From contig CM026425.1 of assembly GCA_014871385.1 (NCBI GenBank), positions 12,488,533 to 12,552,532 of the forward strand: a DNA stretch of 64,000 nucleotides, in the 5' to 3' direction. The notes under the pieces were generated by a model that did no database searches, was not told the origin of the DNA, and worked only from the letters and a program-made list of their open reading frames with translations. Each line of letters opens with the position of its first letter. The stretch's first letter is position 1. The position numbers and the translations under genes are program-made. Source of the DNA: Ceratodon purpureus (Eukaryota; Streptophyta; Bryopsida; Pseudoditrichales; Ditrichaceae). This document shows positions 24,299 through 36,077 of the stretch, piece by piece.

Positions 24299-27200
24299 CT
24301 AGCACGACTGGTCAGAGATGCAAGTATGCTCTACTTCTGCCTCAATATCTAGGAACCTTTGAGCTCGTCCATCGAATAGTTTGGTCCTCGCTATTGGAGA
24401 TGGTGGTGAGTCCAGTGTGCTCAACACCTGCGCTTGGTTCTCCGCGTAAACAGGAATTCGATGCATCACTGGCGACGGAATAATCTTCCGACTACACTCC
24501 ATGAGTATGCCGGAATGGGGTTGCACATTCGGATTCCTGCGTATAGATTGCAATTAGTGACTTTCAGTCAACTTGAGCAATAGTGAGATGATGAGAGGAT
24601 ATGAAGGAATTAATCAGAGCATACTCACTTACTCAAGCGCGAGTTTCTTCAATCTCTTTCGGGCAATGTATGAGTTTGTGGAGATAGGAGGCTCCGCGTC
24701 CGCTGTGGTGGTCTCTTCGGTGGAGGTGTTCTCTGCTGTGGCAGGCTGTACTAATGCTTGATTAGATGGTGCTGGAGGATCCAACTTCATGAGTACCTCG
24801 TTGAAGATGTCTTTGTCTGCCTCTAATGCAACGATATGGCGCCCAGTATCTCGACAGGCTTTGATTGATGCTCCTACAATCCATATCCACTGTATAATAA
24901 GTACCAGCAAGTACTTCTTCTAAAGCAAAGGAATTTGATAACAATTCGGCACTAAGACCTACCTGTGGCGGCGGTAACGTCCATGACCACGTCCCCTTCA
25001 TCAGTCGTGGCGCGAATTATGCTCTCCATGAAGAGCTGATCCTTCTCCCTCGGACCGCGCCAGGGTACGCGATTCCTCATGGCCTGGGTTGCCATCGTTG
25101 TCCAATTTTGGATGACATCGTCCTCGGCAATGTCGATTCCGTGCCTACAAAACTCTGGCGGTACCGTCCGAAACTCGAACTCCGAATGAGTAGAATGGGT
25201 AAGAAGGTGGACCCGAAAACAATTTGTCGTGGATCCGCTCTTCTTCGAAGAGCTGAGCCGCAGGCGATTGTATCCTAACCAGGACTTGTGAATCTTAAAT
25301 GGGAACCATTTCAACCACTCCTCCATTTCCTTCTCTACTGCTCCGGCGTCAGCGCTGTGAATTACGATTAGAGCGCCGTTGTCATGCAAAATATGTCCAG
25401 CGACGCCGAAAACTCCTGCAAGGAAAGTGTCGTCTCGATTGTTCCAATCTGGAATCTCATCTGTTCGCAGTGAGACACCTGGAACGCTCAACTTCTCTGG
25501 CACATCCACGATGACGAGATCGGCATATCCCCCACGAACAAGTTTGCCATTCTTGTATCTTGGCCGCTTATTCGCAATGCCCTTGATCCAGTCAAATACT
25601 GCATGGAAGCCCTCTGACATCCCCTTGAACGAAGTGATCATTCCCTCCTCAGCCCATACCGCTACAGATTCGTTCTTGATCAGCTGCTGCGAGCCCTCTA
25701 TATGCGCAGCTATGGCGACCACTGGCTTCTCGGCGTGCTCGATGCTTGGAGAGAGGCCAACCCTCTCGGGTGCTGTGGTCTCAGCCTTCTGATTCCCTGG
25801 CTTCTTCGCCGTCCTCTTCCTCTGCGATGGCTCCTTGTTCTGCGGTGGCTCCTTACTGGTCTCCCTTGACGTCGTCTTCGGCTGACCCCCTCTCTTTCGT
25901 TTGCGCGCGCTTGCATCTGCAGCCCCCGTCTTCGCGGACACAGCATGCGCATCCGAGTTGGGTAGACTGTCTAAATTTGGGGGGAGGATGTCGTCGACGA
26001 ACTCATTCACCTCCTCTTCGCCATCCTTCTTCTTCGTGTGCTGTTCCTTGATTGCCTTTTCTTCCTCAGTGACCATAGTCTTTGGGCACTCTAGGTACCA
26101 GCATCCCTCATTGAGGTGCTGCAAGTTGTATACCTTTCTTTGGTTCACTGTAAACATATACTCCGAGTTGTTGGTCTCCTTCCAGCTCTCCCAGGCTGCT
26201 GGGTACGCGTCTACCACTCCAGCTGGGATGAGCTCCCGCTTAAAGTACCTATAGACCAGCCTCTTCATAGCCATGTCAGTTCCAGCTTGCGACGCGAAGG
26301 GAAGAGATCTTGTGTAAGCATTGGCACCTGTAAAGAATGCCCCGTATGCCTTCTCCCAAAGGAGCACTCGCCACTTCTCCATGTAAGTCTCCATAGAGAC
26401 TCGTTTGGGCCTTACCTTGGGGCCAGATTCAGACGCCTCTTCTTCCTTTTCAATTGTTTCAAGCCAAGTTGAGCACTCAGCTTCCGCGGCCTCCTCAATC
26501 TCTAGATTTCATTAGCCCAAAGAAAGAGATTTAGATAGAGATATTAGTAGAATCTCCCATATAAAACGAAGTGATGAAGGTGGACATCTACGAAGCTAAG
26601 CAGGAGATTCTTACATTAGCCCAGAAGGCAGCTCTCGAAAGCCACGGGCGGAGCACATTCTCCGAGCACGGACTCGCAGGGAACTTTACCGTCTTCCGAG
26701 AACTTTCTAACCCGTTCCACATTCGCAGCCATTTTGCCTTCGCTTTGGGTAGTGCTTCAGTAGTGGCAACCATAAGCAATTTGTCCAAACTCATCTCCAC
26801 CGTCGTCGGATGTTTGTCGTAGTGGTTTTTAATCTGCAAATCAAGTCACCAAATTTCAAAGTTACACGGCATGCGTCAAGAAAAATCCGACATCCCCTCA
26901 ACATTTGAAAACCGAAAAAACCGCTGTCGGATCCTGCAGAGCATTTTGAAGATCAAACTTTTTGAAGACCCCTCGCAAAAATCTCAAGAGTTTGGCACCG
27001 ATTATTAAAGTTACAGAACATGCATCCGGAGAAAAACGACATCCCCTCAACATTTGAAAACCGAAAAAACCGCTGTCGGATCCTACAGAGCATTTTGAAG
27101 ATCAAACTTTTTGAAGACCCCTGCACTTTTAGTTCTCCGAAAACCATTGTCGGATCCTATAATACGATTCGTGGTAGTTCAAATATCACAGGACTTGCAC

Positions 27201-30200
27201 TATTTTCACGAATTCTAGCATGTAGAGTTAGTTTTTAACGCCGGTATCATGAATTTAAGCTCATTTGTCCAATAATTGGGTGATATTGGACATATAACCA
27301 TACAATTTAACACGGTACCGCGAAATTACTTGAACCAAATAACGACTGTCGGATCCCACAATGCATTTCTGACCTCTTGGATTTCCGAGACCCTTGCCCA
27401 GATTTAAAAAAATATCTATCCGAACATCAGAGAATTTCGAGAATGAAATCTCCTGGACCAACAGTACCGCAAAATTACTTGAACCAAATTACGACTGTCG
27501 GATCCGACAATGCATTTCTGACCTCTTGGATTTCCGAGACCCTTGCCCAGATTTAAAAAAATATCTATCCGAACATCAGAGAATTTCGAGAATGAAATCT
27601 CCTGGACCAACAGTACCGCAAAATTACTTGAACCAAATTACGACTGTCGGATCCGACAATGCATTTCTGACCTCTCGCATTTCCGAGACCCTTGCCCAAA
27701 TTTAAAAAAATATCTATCCGAACATCAGAGAATTTCGAGAATGAAATCTCCTGGACCAACAATACCGCAAAATTACTTGAACCAAATTACGACTGTCGGA
27801 TCCGACAATGCATTTCTGACCTCTCGGATTTCCGAGACCCTTGCCCAGATTTAAAAAAAGAGCTCTCCGAACAGCAGAGAATTTCGACAATGAAATTTGA
27901 GTGACACGCAGTCCCGCGATATTACTTGAACAAAATTACAAAAATCGGATCCGACAATGCTCTTTTGTTCTCTAAGTTTTACGTGACCCTTGCCCAAATT
28001 TACAAAAAAAGCTTACTGAACATTAGAGAATTTCGAGAATAAAATTTGAGGGACACAAAGTACCGCAACATTACTGATTAAAAATTATCATTGTCGGATC
28101 CAACAATGCTCTTTTGACCTCTCTGTCTTACGAGACCCTTCCCCAAAATTGTAAAAATACCTCACTGTACAACACAGATTTTCCACAATAATATTTAAGG
28201 AACACACGTTACCACGATATTACTTGAACAGAATTACCAATATCGGATCGGACAATGCTCTTTTGATCTCTAAGTTCTAGGAGACCCATGCCCAAATTCG
28301 GGGACATACCTCAGCATGAAACGCCTTTCCGTGCGCCGGGTTCGCCACCGACTGCTCCTTCTGGAACTTGCTTTGCAACTTATCCTTCGCTTCTTTGACT
28401 GCTTTCTCCACAGCATTCTTCATCTCAGCCCCGGTGTCTTCGTCTGGGTGCTCTGTAATCCAGAGCTGCACTGCCTCCTCAGCGACTCGGGCCAGTGTCC
28501 CCTGAGTAAATTGACATGTCAATATTTGTTTCTGTACCTCAATGAACCAATCATCATCTTCGGAATTCAGAAATTCTGAGTTACTTACCGCGTGAAGAAA
28601 GGACACAAAGACTTCGTGCGGCATGGTATGCCACGACCTCTTGGGAGCCGCCTTCGTTCGGGCCATGAGATCTGGGGGCAAAATACCACTCTTTTCCAAA
28701 TCCTCAGCGGACATGCCTCCATAGGTTTGAATCTTGTGCAGTGTGTGAGGCAGTCTCTCTTTGATGAACGCTTCCTCGTTGGCCCTGCATAGGCAGAGAT
28801 GTTAGTTCCATTAGGAGAATTAAGGAAGTTAAAACCCTGGACTGCATAAAAATGGAACAAGCTGAAAATTGGAAGTCTTACTTGTTGATCGCGTGCATAG
28901 CTGTCACTAGCGCTTCGCGACTGTTCTTCACCTCCAACAGTATGCAATCCGGTCTTCCATTTGCATATGCCCAGTCGTAGTCATCTGGGTACTCCATATC
29001 GATAAACCCGCGCCATGCCCTTGTCCGATGATTACCATCAAAGACGTAGAACATCTTCCCACTAAGATCACGAGTTTCCTCGTGTTTTGATAGCTCCGCC
29101 TCGAACATGCTGTTCAAGATATGCCACACTGAACACCAGGAAGACTTCATCTCTTCCGTCACAAGTTTCTCCTCGCCCATATGCGACGTTGCCGCAACGT
29201 AGAATGCCCCTGAGCCGGGCCTTATCCCATTGGAGAACTCAGTCTGCAATTTCTGAACGTCACTGAGCATCGCGGGTCGAACGAAATCACATGGCAGCAA
29301 CCGACATAGAGGAATCTTTATCAATGACAACTTGTCTGGTTTATGCCTCATTCTTAAAAGTGCCGAATAGGGATCCAGCTGCATTTCCGATCGAATCTGC
29401 CTTCTTGCTTCGTTAACCCCAACTCGCCCCGCAGGTTGCAACTGGACCGCAGGTGCACCCTCCCCCGTTCCAACTTCGACCGACATGCTGATCAGAGCTT
29501 CAGCACCCTCGCCTGTTGCAGCCTCGGCCTCACATTCGTCTGATGCAACAACCGCGTCGGCATCGATCTTGTCGTCGGGTCCTTTGGGCTCTTCCTCCCC
29601 GGTCGGATTCAAGCCCTCACGTGGGTTATCCGATTCCGCGTGATCGTCCCCATCCACAAAGTCCTCCATGAAGACGTCGGAGCCAACTTGACCACCAACC
29701 GCGACGGTCGGCGGTTGTGAGCTGTCCATATACTCGTCCCAAATCGATCCCTTCTGTATGTCCTCCAACACGGCGTTGACTGTGGCCGCGTTCTCGACAA
29801 CCACATCAGCAAGGTTCTTGATCGTTCCCTGCACAGAGATGCGGGTACATCATAAGACGCCAATAAATAACATGCAAAGAACCCTAAAAACATCCTCTCC
29901 TGAAACAACATGCCAAAAACCCTAAATGATGTTCAACCCTAACTCATCTATTTCTCCCTATATCCGCGACGCTACCATTTCGGTTACCTCCATTACTTGT
30001 GCATGCGACTTGAAGCCTTCTCGAAAAGCTGCTCAACGGAGCTTTGACACCTTGAAACCAACAAAAACAATGCAGCAGTCGATCACCAATTCCCTCCAAC
30101 AAGCGTTGCACACTCTGTCCTCCGTGAGCACTGTCCTAATCTTCCATAACCTCACATGCTATAAAGCTAACAACAATTTAAATCTCAGGCTTGACAGAAC

Positions 30201-31078
30201 CCACGAACAATACAAACATGTTTCTCTTATCACACTCGAAGGTTCTCCTCCCTCTTCCTTCTCACCCAAACCCCGTGTTTGTGGATAGCTCACGAGCGCC
30301 CCCTCGCCCTTTATGCTCCGAAACAGCCAGCCAGCAATAGCTTCATAAGCACACCTCAGCAATCCGGCGGCTCTCATCCCCAAACCTAGCCGCGGCTCTA
30401 TTGTCCTTGCCACCAACCCTCACTGATGGCTTCAACCAAAACCGCGTACTAAAACCCACCAAACAATGATGACTTTAATCGAACCCATAATTCTTTAAAA
30501 CCTTAAACATCACATCACCACAAGCCGCGTTTCGCGCTTACCATTACATGATCGTGGGTACTTTCGAAGGGTCTCAGTCACATCACTGTAGGCCGCCGCT
30601 ATCGAGTACCACTAAGCTATCATGAAAAGAAGCTGTCCATACAATCATGTAAATAGAGTACCTCCAATCCTCAATCTCAACTGTGCCAAGAACCACTTCA
30701 AAAGAACGTACCAAGAAGTCATGCAGGGAAGCTTACATCTGAATGAGGTCTCTCATTCACCAAATCAGCGCCGAGGTCATGCACCACCCCGGTCGAATCG
30801 TCAATCGCCACATGTCCTTCCGAGCGATGGCTGCTGCTTACTTCGGTGCCAGACTCCCGTGTGTTCGAGCTCGGACATCCCCCTACATCACAACGAGGGT
30901 CCCCAAGAATTGCCATAACGGATCGGGTTCCCTTACTGACCTTACTATTACTTTGCTTACTATTGCTGCGCTTCCTATCTGTCAAAATCAACCCCTTCTT
31001 CTTCGTCGTCCTCTTCCCTTTCGCAGGTGTAGCCTGCTTGGGTGAGCTCAACTCCCCCATGCAGCGTGACTTAGGCAT
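24299..31078 (-). CDS. ParB-like domain / DNA methyltransferase fusion protein, copy B (1303 aa, 8 exons)
   Basis: Exons, high to low: 31078-30737, 29828-28882, 28784-28589, 28501-28310, 26833-26615, 26499-24963, 24873-24633, 24536-24299. Total 3912 nt; every junction is GT-AG and in phase, and copy A matches at every one. N-terminus basic with KGKRTTKKK. About residues 280-430: ParB/sulfiredoxin-like fold with IPLCRLLPCDFVRP, GIRPGSGAFYV and FDGNHRTRAW. About 800-880: acidic then KR-rich linker (RKRKRGG). About 960-1200: beta-class N4/N6 methyltransferase order, with DLVIVDVPEK in place of DPPY (964-967) and then the SAM motif GDVVMDVTAATGASIKAC (about 1140) and GRHIVALEADKD. Bacterial and phage ParB-methyltransferase fusions have the same domain order. 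Tyr in DPPY is Glu here and in copy A, so catalysis is uncertain. Likely nuclear, binding the element's own sites. Confidence 0.88.
26925..28310. repeat. 149-bp tandem array inside intron 4 of the copy B ParB-methyltransferase gene
   Basis: The site TGTCGGATCC recurs at 26925, 27074, 27148, 27347, 27496, 27645 and 27794, with degenerate versions near 27944, 28093 and 28242. Spacing is 149 bp (once 74, half a unit). The units at 27496, 27645 and 27794 carry the perfect 14-bp palindrome. Unit bodies between 27347 and 27900 are nearly identical, and outer units are diverged. The intron (28309-26834) is the same intron that holds the 75/149-bp array of copy A. Unit sequences outside the palindrome do not match between copies. 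Confidence 0.88.
29829..30736 (-). other. Intron 1 of the copy B ParB-methyltransferase gene
   Basis: Donor GAT|GTAAGC at 30736, acceptor CTGTGCAG next to 29828, phase 0. No gene seen inside. AACCCTAAAAAC and AAACCCTAAATG motifs at about 29878-29940 resemble plant telo-boxes, as in copy A. Confidence 0.6.
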
Positions 31079-31502
31079 TGTTGACGGTGAGACCTGTCAA
31101 CCCTGTCGACGGCTCCGCTCATTCTGGTCCGAGCCCGAAGGTATGGAACGAGAGAAGTGAGGACATTACTCCACTCGGATAGATGAATGAGACGAGTGAA
31201 TGCCAATTACTGGATGTGGTAAAATTGCACTATGTGCAAACATCACGACCTGCATTTATGACATACTCTTTGACGGCTCCTAGTAAAAAGCGCTGCATAA
31301 TTAAATATCACAAATCCCTCTAATTTTTATAATAGTCCTCCTTCTTAAGTCCCTAACCGATTTTGTTCAACCGTAATTTGGTAATGATGCGGTCGGAATC
31401 CCGCTGATTGTAGTTCCTTCAACACCACGCTCTAAGCGCAGTCTGTATATGGGACTCACCATTCGTCGCGTCTCCATAGTTTAATCCTGATTTCTCGCGA
31501 CC
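31079..31502. promoter_or_regulatory. Divergent promoter region, copy B
   Basis: 424 bp between ATG 31078 (ParB-methyltransferase, minus) and ATG 31503 (transposase, plus). No clear TATA box or palindrome site. The shared position suggests coordinated expression. Confidence 0.5.
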
Positions 31503-34500
31503 ATGGCGCAAATTCGAGCTGAGGGGCACGAAGTTCCTCTCCATGTACCTTGTAATGCCGAGGGAGTCGGATCCGTTAGCGCTGTTCTTCTAAGCGTCAG
31601 ATACAACCTTGTGCTGGAGAGCATCCATCTAGAGGAGGAGGTTGTCGATGACGGCGGGAATTTGGTTCACACGGTTTATCAGATGCCCAGTAGGACTACT
31701 GAAGGGAGAGAGTGGCTTCAGGAGGCCAGAAAGTATGTTGCTAGGGGACTAACTCCAGACCGATGGGCAGCATCGACTGAGATACTTACACCCGGGTGCT
31801 CAATGACTTCAACTGTGGATGCAGGTCTTGGTACTGAGGCCGCGAAGTTAGATCGAGTGGTAGAAGAGATCCATGTGCTCAGGGAATCGGACGATTTGTT
31901 TAGAACTCCGCAAGAGCACCCCATACCGACGCAGAAGTCATCCTTAGGCAGCCCGAGTGTCGTCTCTTGTCTCAAACGCCTAGCTTCACGATCCGGCGCC
32001 AAGAATGCGTTGTCCAGGCTGAACTTCAGTACGCTGAGGACAGAGCAGGTACCCTTTCTTCCGGGCAAATTCAATGGCGATGTGCTTTTTGAGCTTCCTC
32101 CCGCGCCCCCCGCGACTCCATCGACGGCAAAATCAATGGCAGGAATGGACAAGAAGTACGACGGACATCCGTGGTGTAAGACGATGACGTCCAATATTTC
32201 CAACGACTCTGGGCTTACGTTTCGATACTCCGTTTGTGCAGGGCATCTAAGATGCTGCAATGACAATTGCAACTTTCGCAAACGAGGGGAGAACCGTCTG
32301 AGCGAGGTCAACGAGGCTGAGTGGGATGGAGTGTCGCTGACCCCCTTCCAGGTAAGTTGTGATCCCCCTGCGAAATCTACGCTCGTGTGTAAGATATGCA
32401 AGACTCCTCCGCAATGCCTCGCCCAATGCCCTGCTAGAATATACTACGTCCTAGGGGGGGCTGACATGACCCGTGCGTGCATCCATATCGGCACGCACGA
32501 CCATCCCGTAGGATACGCTGACTGCAGGTTAAGCAAACAGAAGATCCTCAACCTCGTCGAGTCGCATGTCGGTCAGAATCCTGAGGGCAAAACCTCTTCT
32601 ATTGCATTGGAAGCTAGCAAGGACTTCTTGAGTGACCTCTCCCTTGCCCAACCCGGCGAAGTGCGTAAATATCTTTCGGATGAGGAGCTCGATCAGGCGT
32701 TTAGGCTCTATTATCCTCTTAGCAGGCCAGATCTGAAGAACGACGTCACGACCTTCAGATCCGTCGGCAACAAGGGAGTAATGGACGGGATAGCCGCGCT
32801 GCGAGGTTGCAGCAAATGGGAGTTTATACACGAGAACAAATTTCCGGGACAGGTGGCGGAGGGTGAGAAGGTCTTCGTCTTCAAGATGTCGGAGAGGGGC
32901 CCCGGGTCAGGGGTGGATCTCGTGAAGCGGATGCAGCCTGGCGGAGACTTGGAAGATGCGTGGATCATGTTTGATCACGTCAGGCGAACGAAGGATTGGT
33001 CAACAATGGCATGTCATGTGTATGACTCCCAATACTGCCGTGTTATGACAGTTGCCGTATGCGATATGCAGTCGGAGGACGCTCGGGCGCAGAGTTTGCT
33101 CTGGCGGGGTCTGAACGGGGTAATGGCAAAGCACAAGGTGAATAATGTCAATTTCAAAGGCTTCATGGCGGACAGCGCACAGGCCAATTGGAACGCTGTT
33201 CGAGTAATATATGGAAACGGAAACGCGGACAATCCAATGCCCGACCGTGAGCGTACCTGCCAATTCCACTGGGCAAGTTCATTGAAGAAGTATACGGAGG
33301 CTCACATTCGAGGTCACGATCTCCAAAGGCAACATTACGCTTTGTGCAGGCAGTATCGAGATGCAAAGACATGGGAGGATGCCGACATTCGTTACCATGC
33401 CATCCGTTCTTGGTGGATTTCATCCGCGGCCTCGACACCTGCTGGACTCGAACATCTGGAGCAGTGGCTCGTCTTTTGGCACTATCGGTACCGGCAGTGG
33501 GGCAGTTACATGCAATTAGTGAGTCCTCTTCCGCTAAACTTGTCATTCTATTCGAATCCCTTGCTGCCACTGAACGTAGAGCTTGCTAAATTCATGGAAT
33601 TCTCTTTGAATGCAGAACCTCACAGACGAGGAGAAGGACGAGATGCCGTCGTGCAACCTCTCAGAGACTGTCCATAATATCTGGCTTCAGATGTCAGGCA
33701 ACCGTGGGATAAGCCTGTACACGGCCACAGTCGACGACTATGTCCGGGGCTTCATGCAGTGCACGAACTATAGCGCCTACCTCAGAGGAGAAAACCCAGG
33801 TAAAGGACCGAGCAAAGCCGAGCTCCGTTTACGGCGGGCTCAGAAGTCGGGCATTCCCAAACGTCTTGCTGATGCCACGGAACACTTCCACGACGCTCCA
33901 CAGATGCTCTCCCGTCAGCCCCACAGAGAAGGCAAAGAGGTCTTTGGCTCAACGAAGCGGAAGCTGGATCAACCAATTGGATCCGAATACGATTCTCATA
34001 GACCCGACAAAGTAAACTTCTCACAACCACGGGTGGCCACTAGGAAGACGCGTGCTCGGGTCGAAGCTGAACCGGTACCTGTGGACGCAGCCTCTTCGCC
34101 CGACGAGAATACGACTCGTCCACACGTAACTGCAGTAGAGGAGACGGACGTGGACGACAGTAAGTGGCATCTTGTCAGGCTGCCGAAGGGCTGTGCAAAG
34201 GCATGTTTCGCACAGCAGGCAAAGACAAACAAGAAGTGCAAGGCCAGGCTCGTACGCGGAGGGAAGACCACAGTTGTGCCATGCTACTCGGGCACCTTTA
34301 CAGAAGTCAGGAAGGATCGTCAGAAATGGATGCAGTTCTGCTTCTGTAACAACGACATTCAGAGATGCGTCATGGGCACGAAACGGAATTGGGTCTCAAG
34401 CATGGCGCCCCCTCCGCTTATCTGGCCCGTGAAGCGTGGAACTCGCCTGACAAAACGAGAGATTTTGGACCTAGAGGCTGCTGGTTTTAGACTACCTCAA

Positions 34501-35031
34501 CGTCAGGAGCTACCCTCTCAACGAGTTTTCCATGACGGCAACGGCAGCATTCCACAGCGGCCACGGTTTGAACTCTCGCACTTGGTTGTACTTGATGCTC
34601 CTGGAGTTTATCCTACTGTGCGTGTAGGTTTCAAGATTCGTCGCTGCAACCGGGTTCCTAGAACCGAGCACGAGAACAATTGGGCGTCGTCGCTTCTACT
34701 CACGGTTCATATCCAATCCGTGACAATGATACCAACACCTGGGTTTGGTTGCATAATCAGCCTTGTCTCCGAGACTGTTTCCGAGTCAAACTTGTACAAG
34801 ATCACAGTTGGCCCCGAGCCCGGATGCACCTGCCCCAACTTCAAGGAGATGTCCGTGAAGTCCCTTGGGAAACGTCCTCCCTGGGTCCCTTGCAAGCATC
34901 TTTACTACATCTACAACGCGATATGCAACCTTGAAATGCATCGGGACTCTTACATCCATGCTCCAACTCTCAGCTTTAACGAAGTGAAGACGATCCTCGA
35001 GAGCGGCCTTCTTGAGCTAGTAACATTCTAA
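31503..35031 (+). CDS. MULE-type transposase with WRKY/GCM1-like and SWIM zinc fingers, copy B (1143 aa, 2 exons)
   Basis: Exon 1 31503-33518 (donor TTA|GTGAGT), exon 2 33616-35031 (acceptor ATGCAG|AAC), both phase 0. Zinc-finger region: CKICKTPPQC...ACIHIGTHDHP around residues 300-345. DDE core: D491 in WIMFDHVRRT, D557 in GFMADSAQANW, then CQFHW (C586, H589), as in MULE transposases; I could not fix the third acidic residue. A Cys-rich linker (CFAQQAKTNKKC, FCFCNNDIQRC) follows, then a SWIM finger C1076-T-C...PWVPCKH near the C-terminus. It is longer than many MULE transposases. Role: excision and insertion of the element. Intact, no break seen. Divergent from the ParB-methyltransferase gene. 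Confidence 0.88.
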
Positions 35032-35568
35032 GGATCGTTGTTGCCACTTCAACCTCCTAGCCCAACTCCCGTGGATGCGAATCATGAACCGGCTTCGCTC
35101 CAACTTTAGGGTCGACTACCTTGACGACTTCGTTATACTATCTACGTTCTAGAATAAGGGAGAAGGCACTACTCATTTTCCGCAAATCTCAGATGCGCGA
35201 CCGTTGATGCATGCATCCATGTATGACATTCATTACAGCTTCTTAAATACATCTATATTCCGTGTGAAATATGCCTTCTCACTCATATTGCACTTACGCA
35301 ATTGTCTCGGTTTACATGGCTGCCGGGACAGTCAGACAATCATCACTCATCTAGCGAAATATCATTCATCTAGGTACGTCCCACTCTGAATGGGCTGTCT
35401 CAATCATGGAACCGGCAGCCGCGATAGATAACCCCACTGTACATTAATAATGGGCCGGGTGTGAGCCAGCCGGGGTGCCACTCCAACCCGGCTGTCGGGT
35501 TTCATTGCCACTCCGGCTCTTAGGGCTAGGCCGCAGTACCCCGCTTTCGACCTCCTCCCGAAAGTGAT

Positions 35569-35582
35569 TGTCGGATCCAACA
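35569..35582. promoter_or_regulatory. Near-perfect palindrome TGTCGGATCCAACA
   Basis: One mismatch. It lies in a module (CCGCAGTACCCC...GTGGGTTTT...GCGGGTGGC) that recurs around 36064 and, more diverged, around 37823. Confidence 0.6.
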
Positions 35583-36063
35583 GTGGGTTTTGGCCACTCA
35601 GCAATGTCGCGGGTGGCGCCAGGCGACCCTCGTCGGATAGTTTTCTGACGGACCCCTCCTTTGGTTATTGCCACTCATGAGAGATGAGGTATTTCTCGTC
35701 CACCAATATCCATCTTCCAGTGGTTAAAAAATATAATTGTTGAGCGCACAGAGCCGTTTAGATGATGGTACGATGCAGGTGGCCGGTTACTCCGCATTTA
35801 TTATCGAATATAACCGTAGCCACGGCATTGATCTCATGTTCACCCTAAACAAATTCTCAGTCATCTAGCATCTTTCCACGTTCAATGGGTTCTCTAATTC
35901 ATCGAACTGGCACCCGTGTTACTTCAAGCGCGCTCCACAGTAAGAGGAGGCAGTAAGAGCAAGCCCGGGGGGCTACTTTTACCAGGCCCCCGAGTTTCTA
36001 TAGGACTCCAGCTCCGACCGTCAGGCCGCAGTACCCCGATGTCGACCTCCTTCCGAAAGCGAT

Positions 36064-36077
36064 TGTCGGATCCGACA
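36064..36077. promoter_or_regulatory. Perfect palindrome TGTCGGATCCGACA upstream of the copy B 224-aa gene
   Basis: Exact site in the second repeat of the module seen at 35.5 kb, about 515 bp before the TATA box at 36578. Confidence 0.6.

Noticed and set aside
26925-28310. CRISPR-like look of the regular 149-bp array
   Set aside because: Units are nearly identical throughout, with no short repeat plus unique spacer structure, and the context is eukaryotic.
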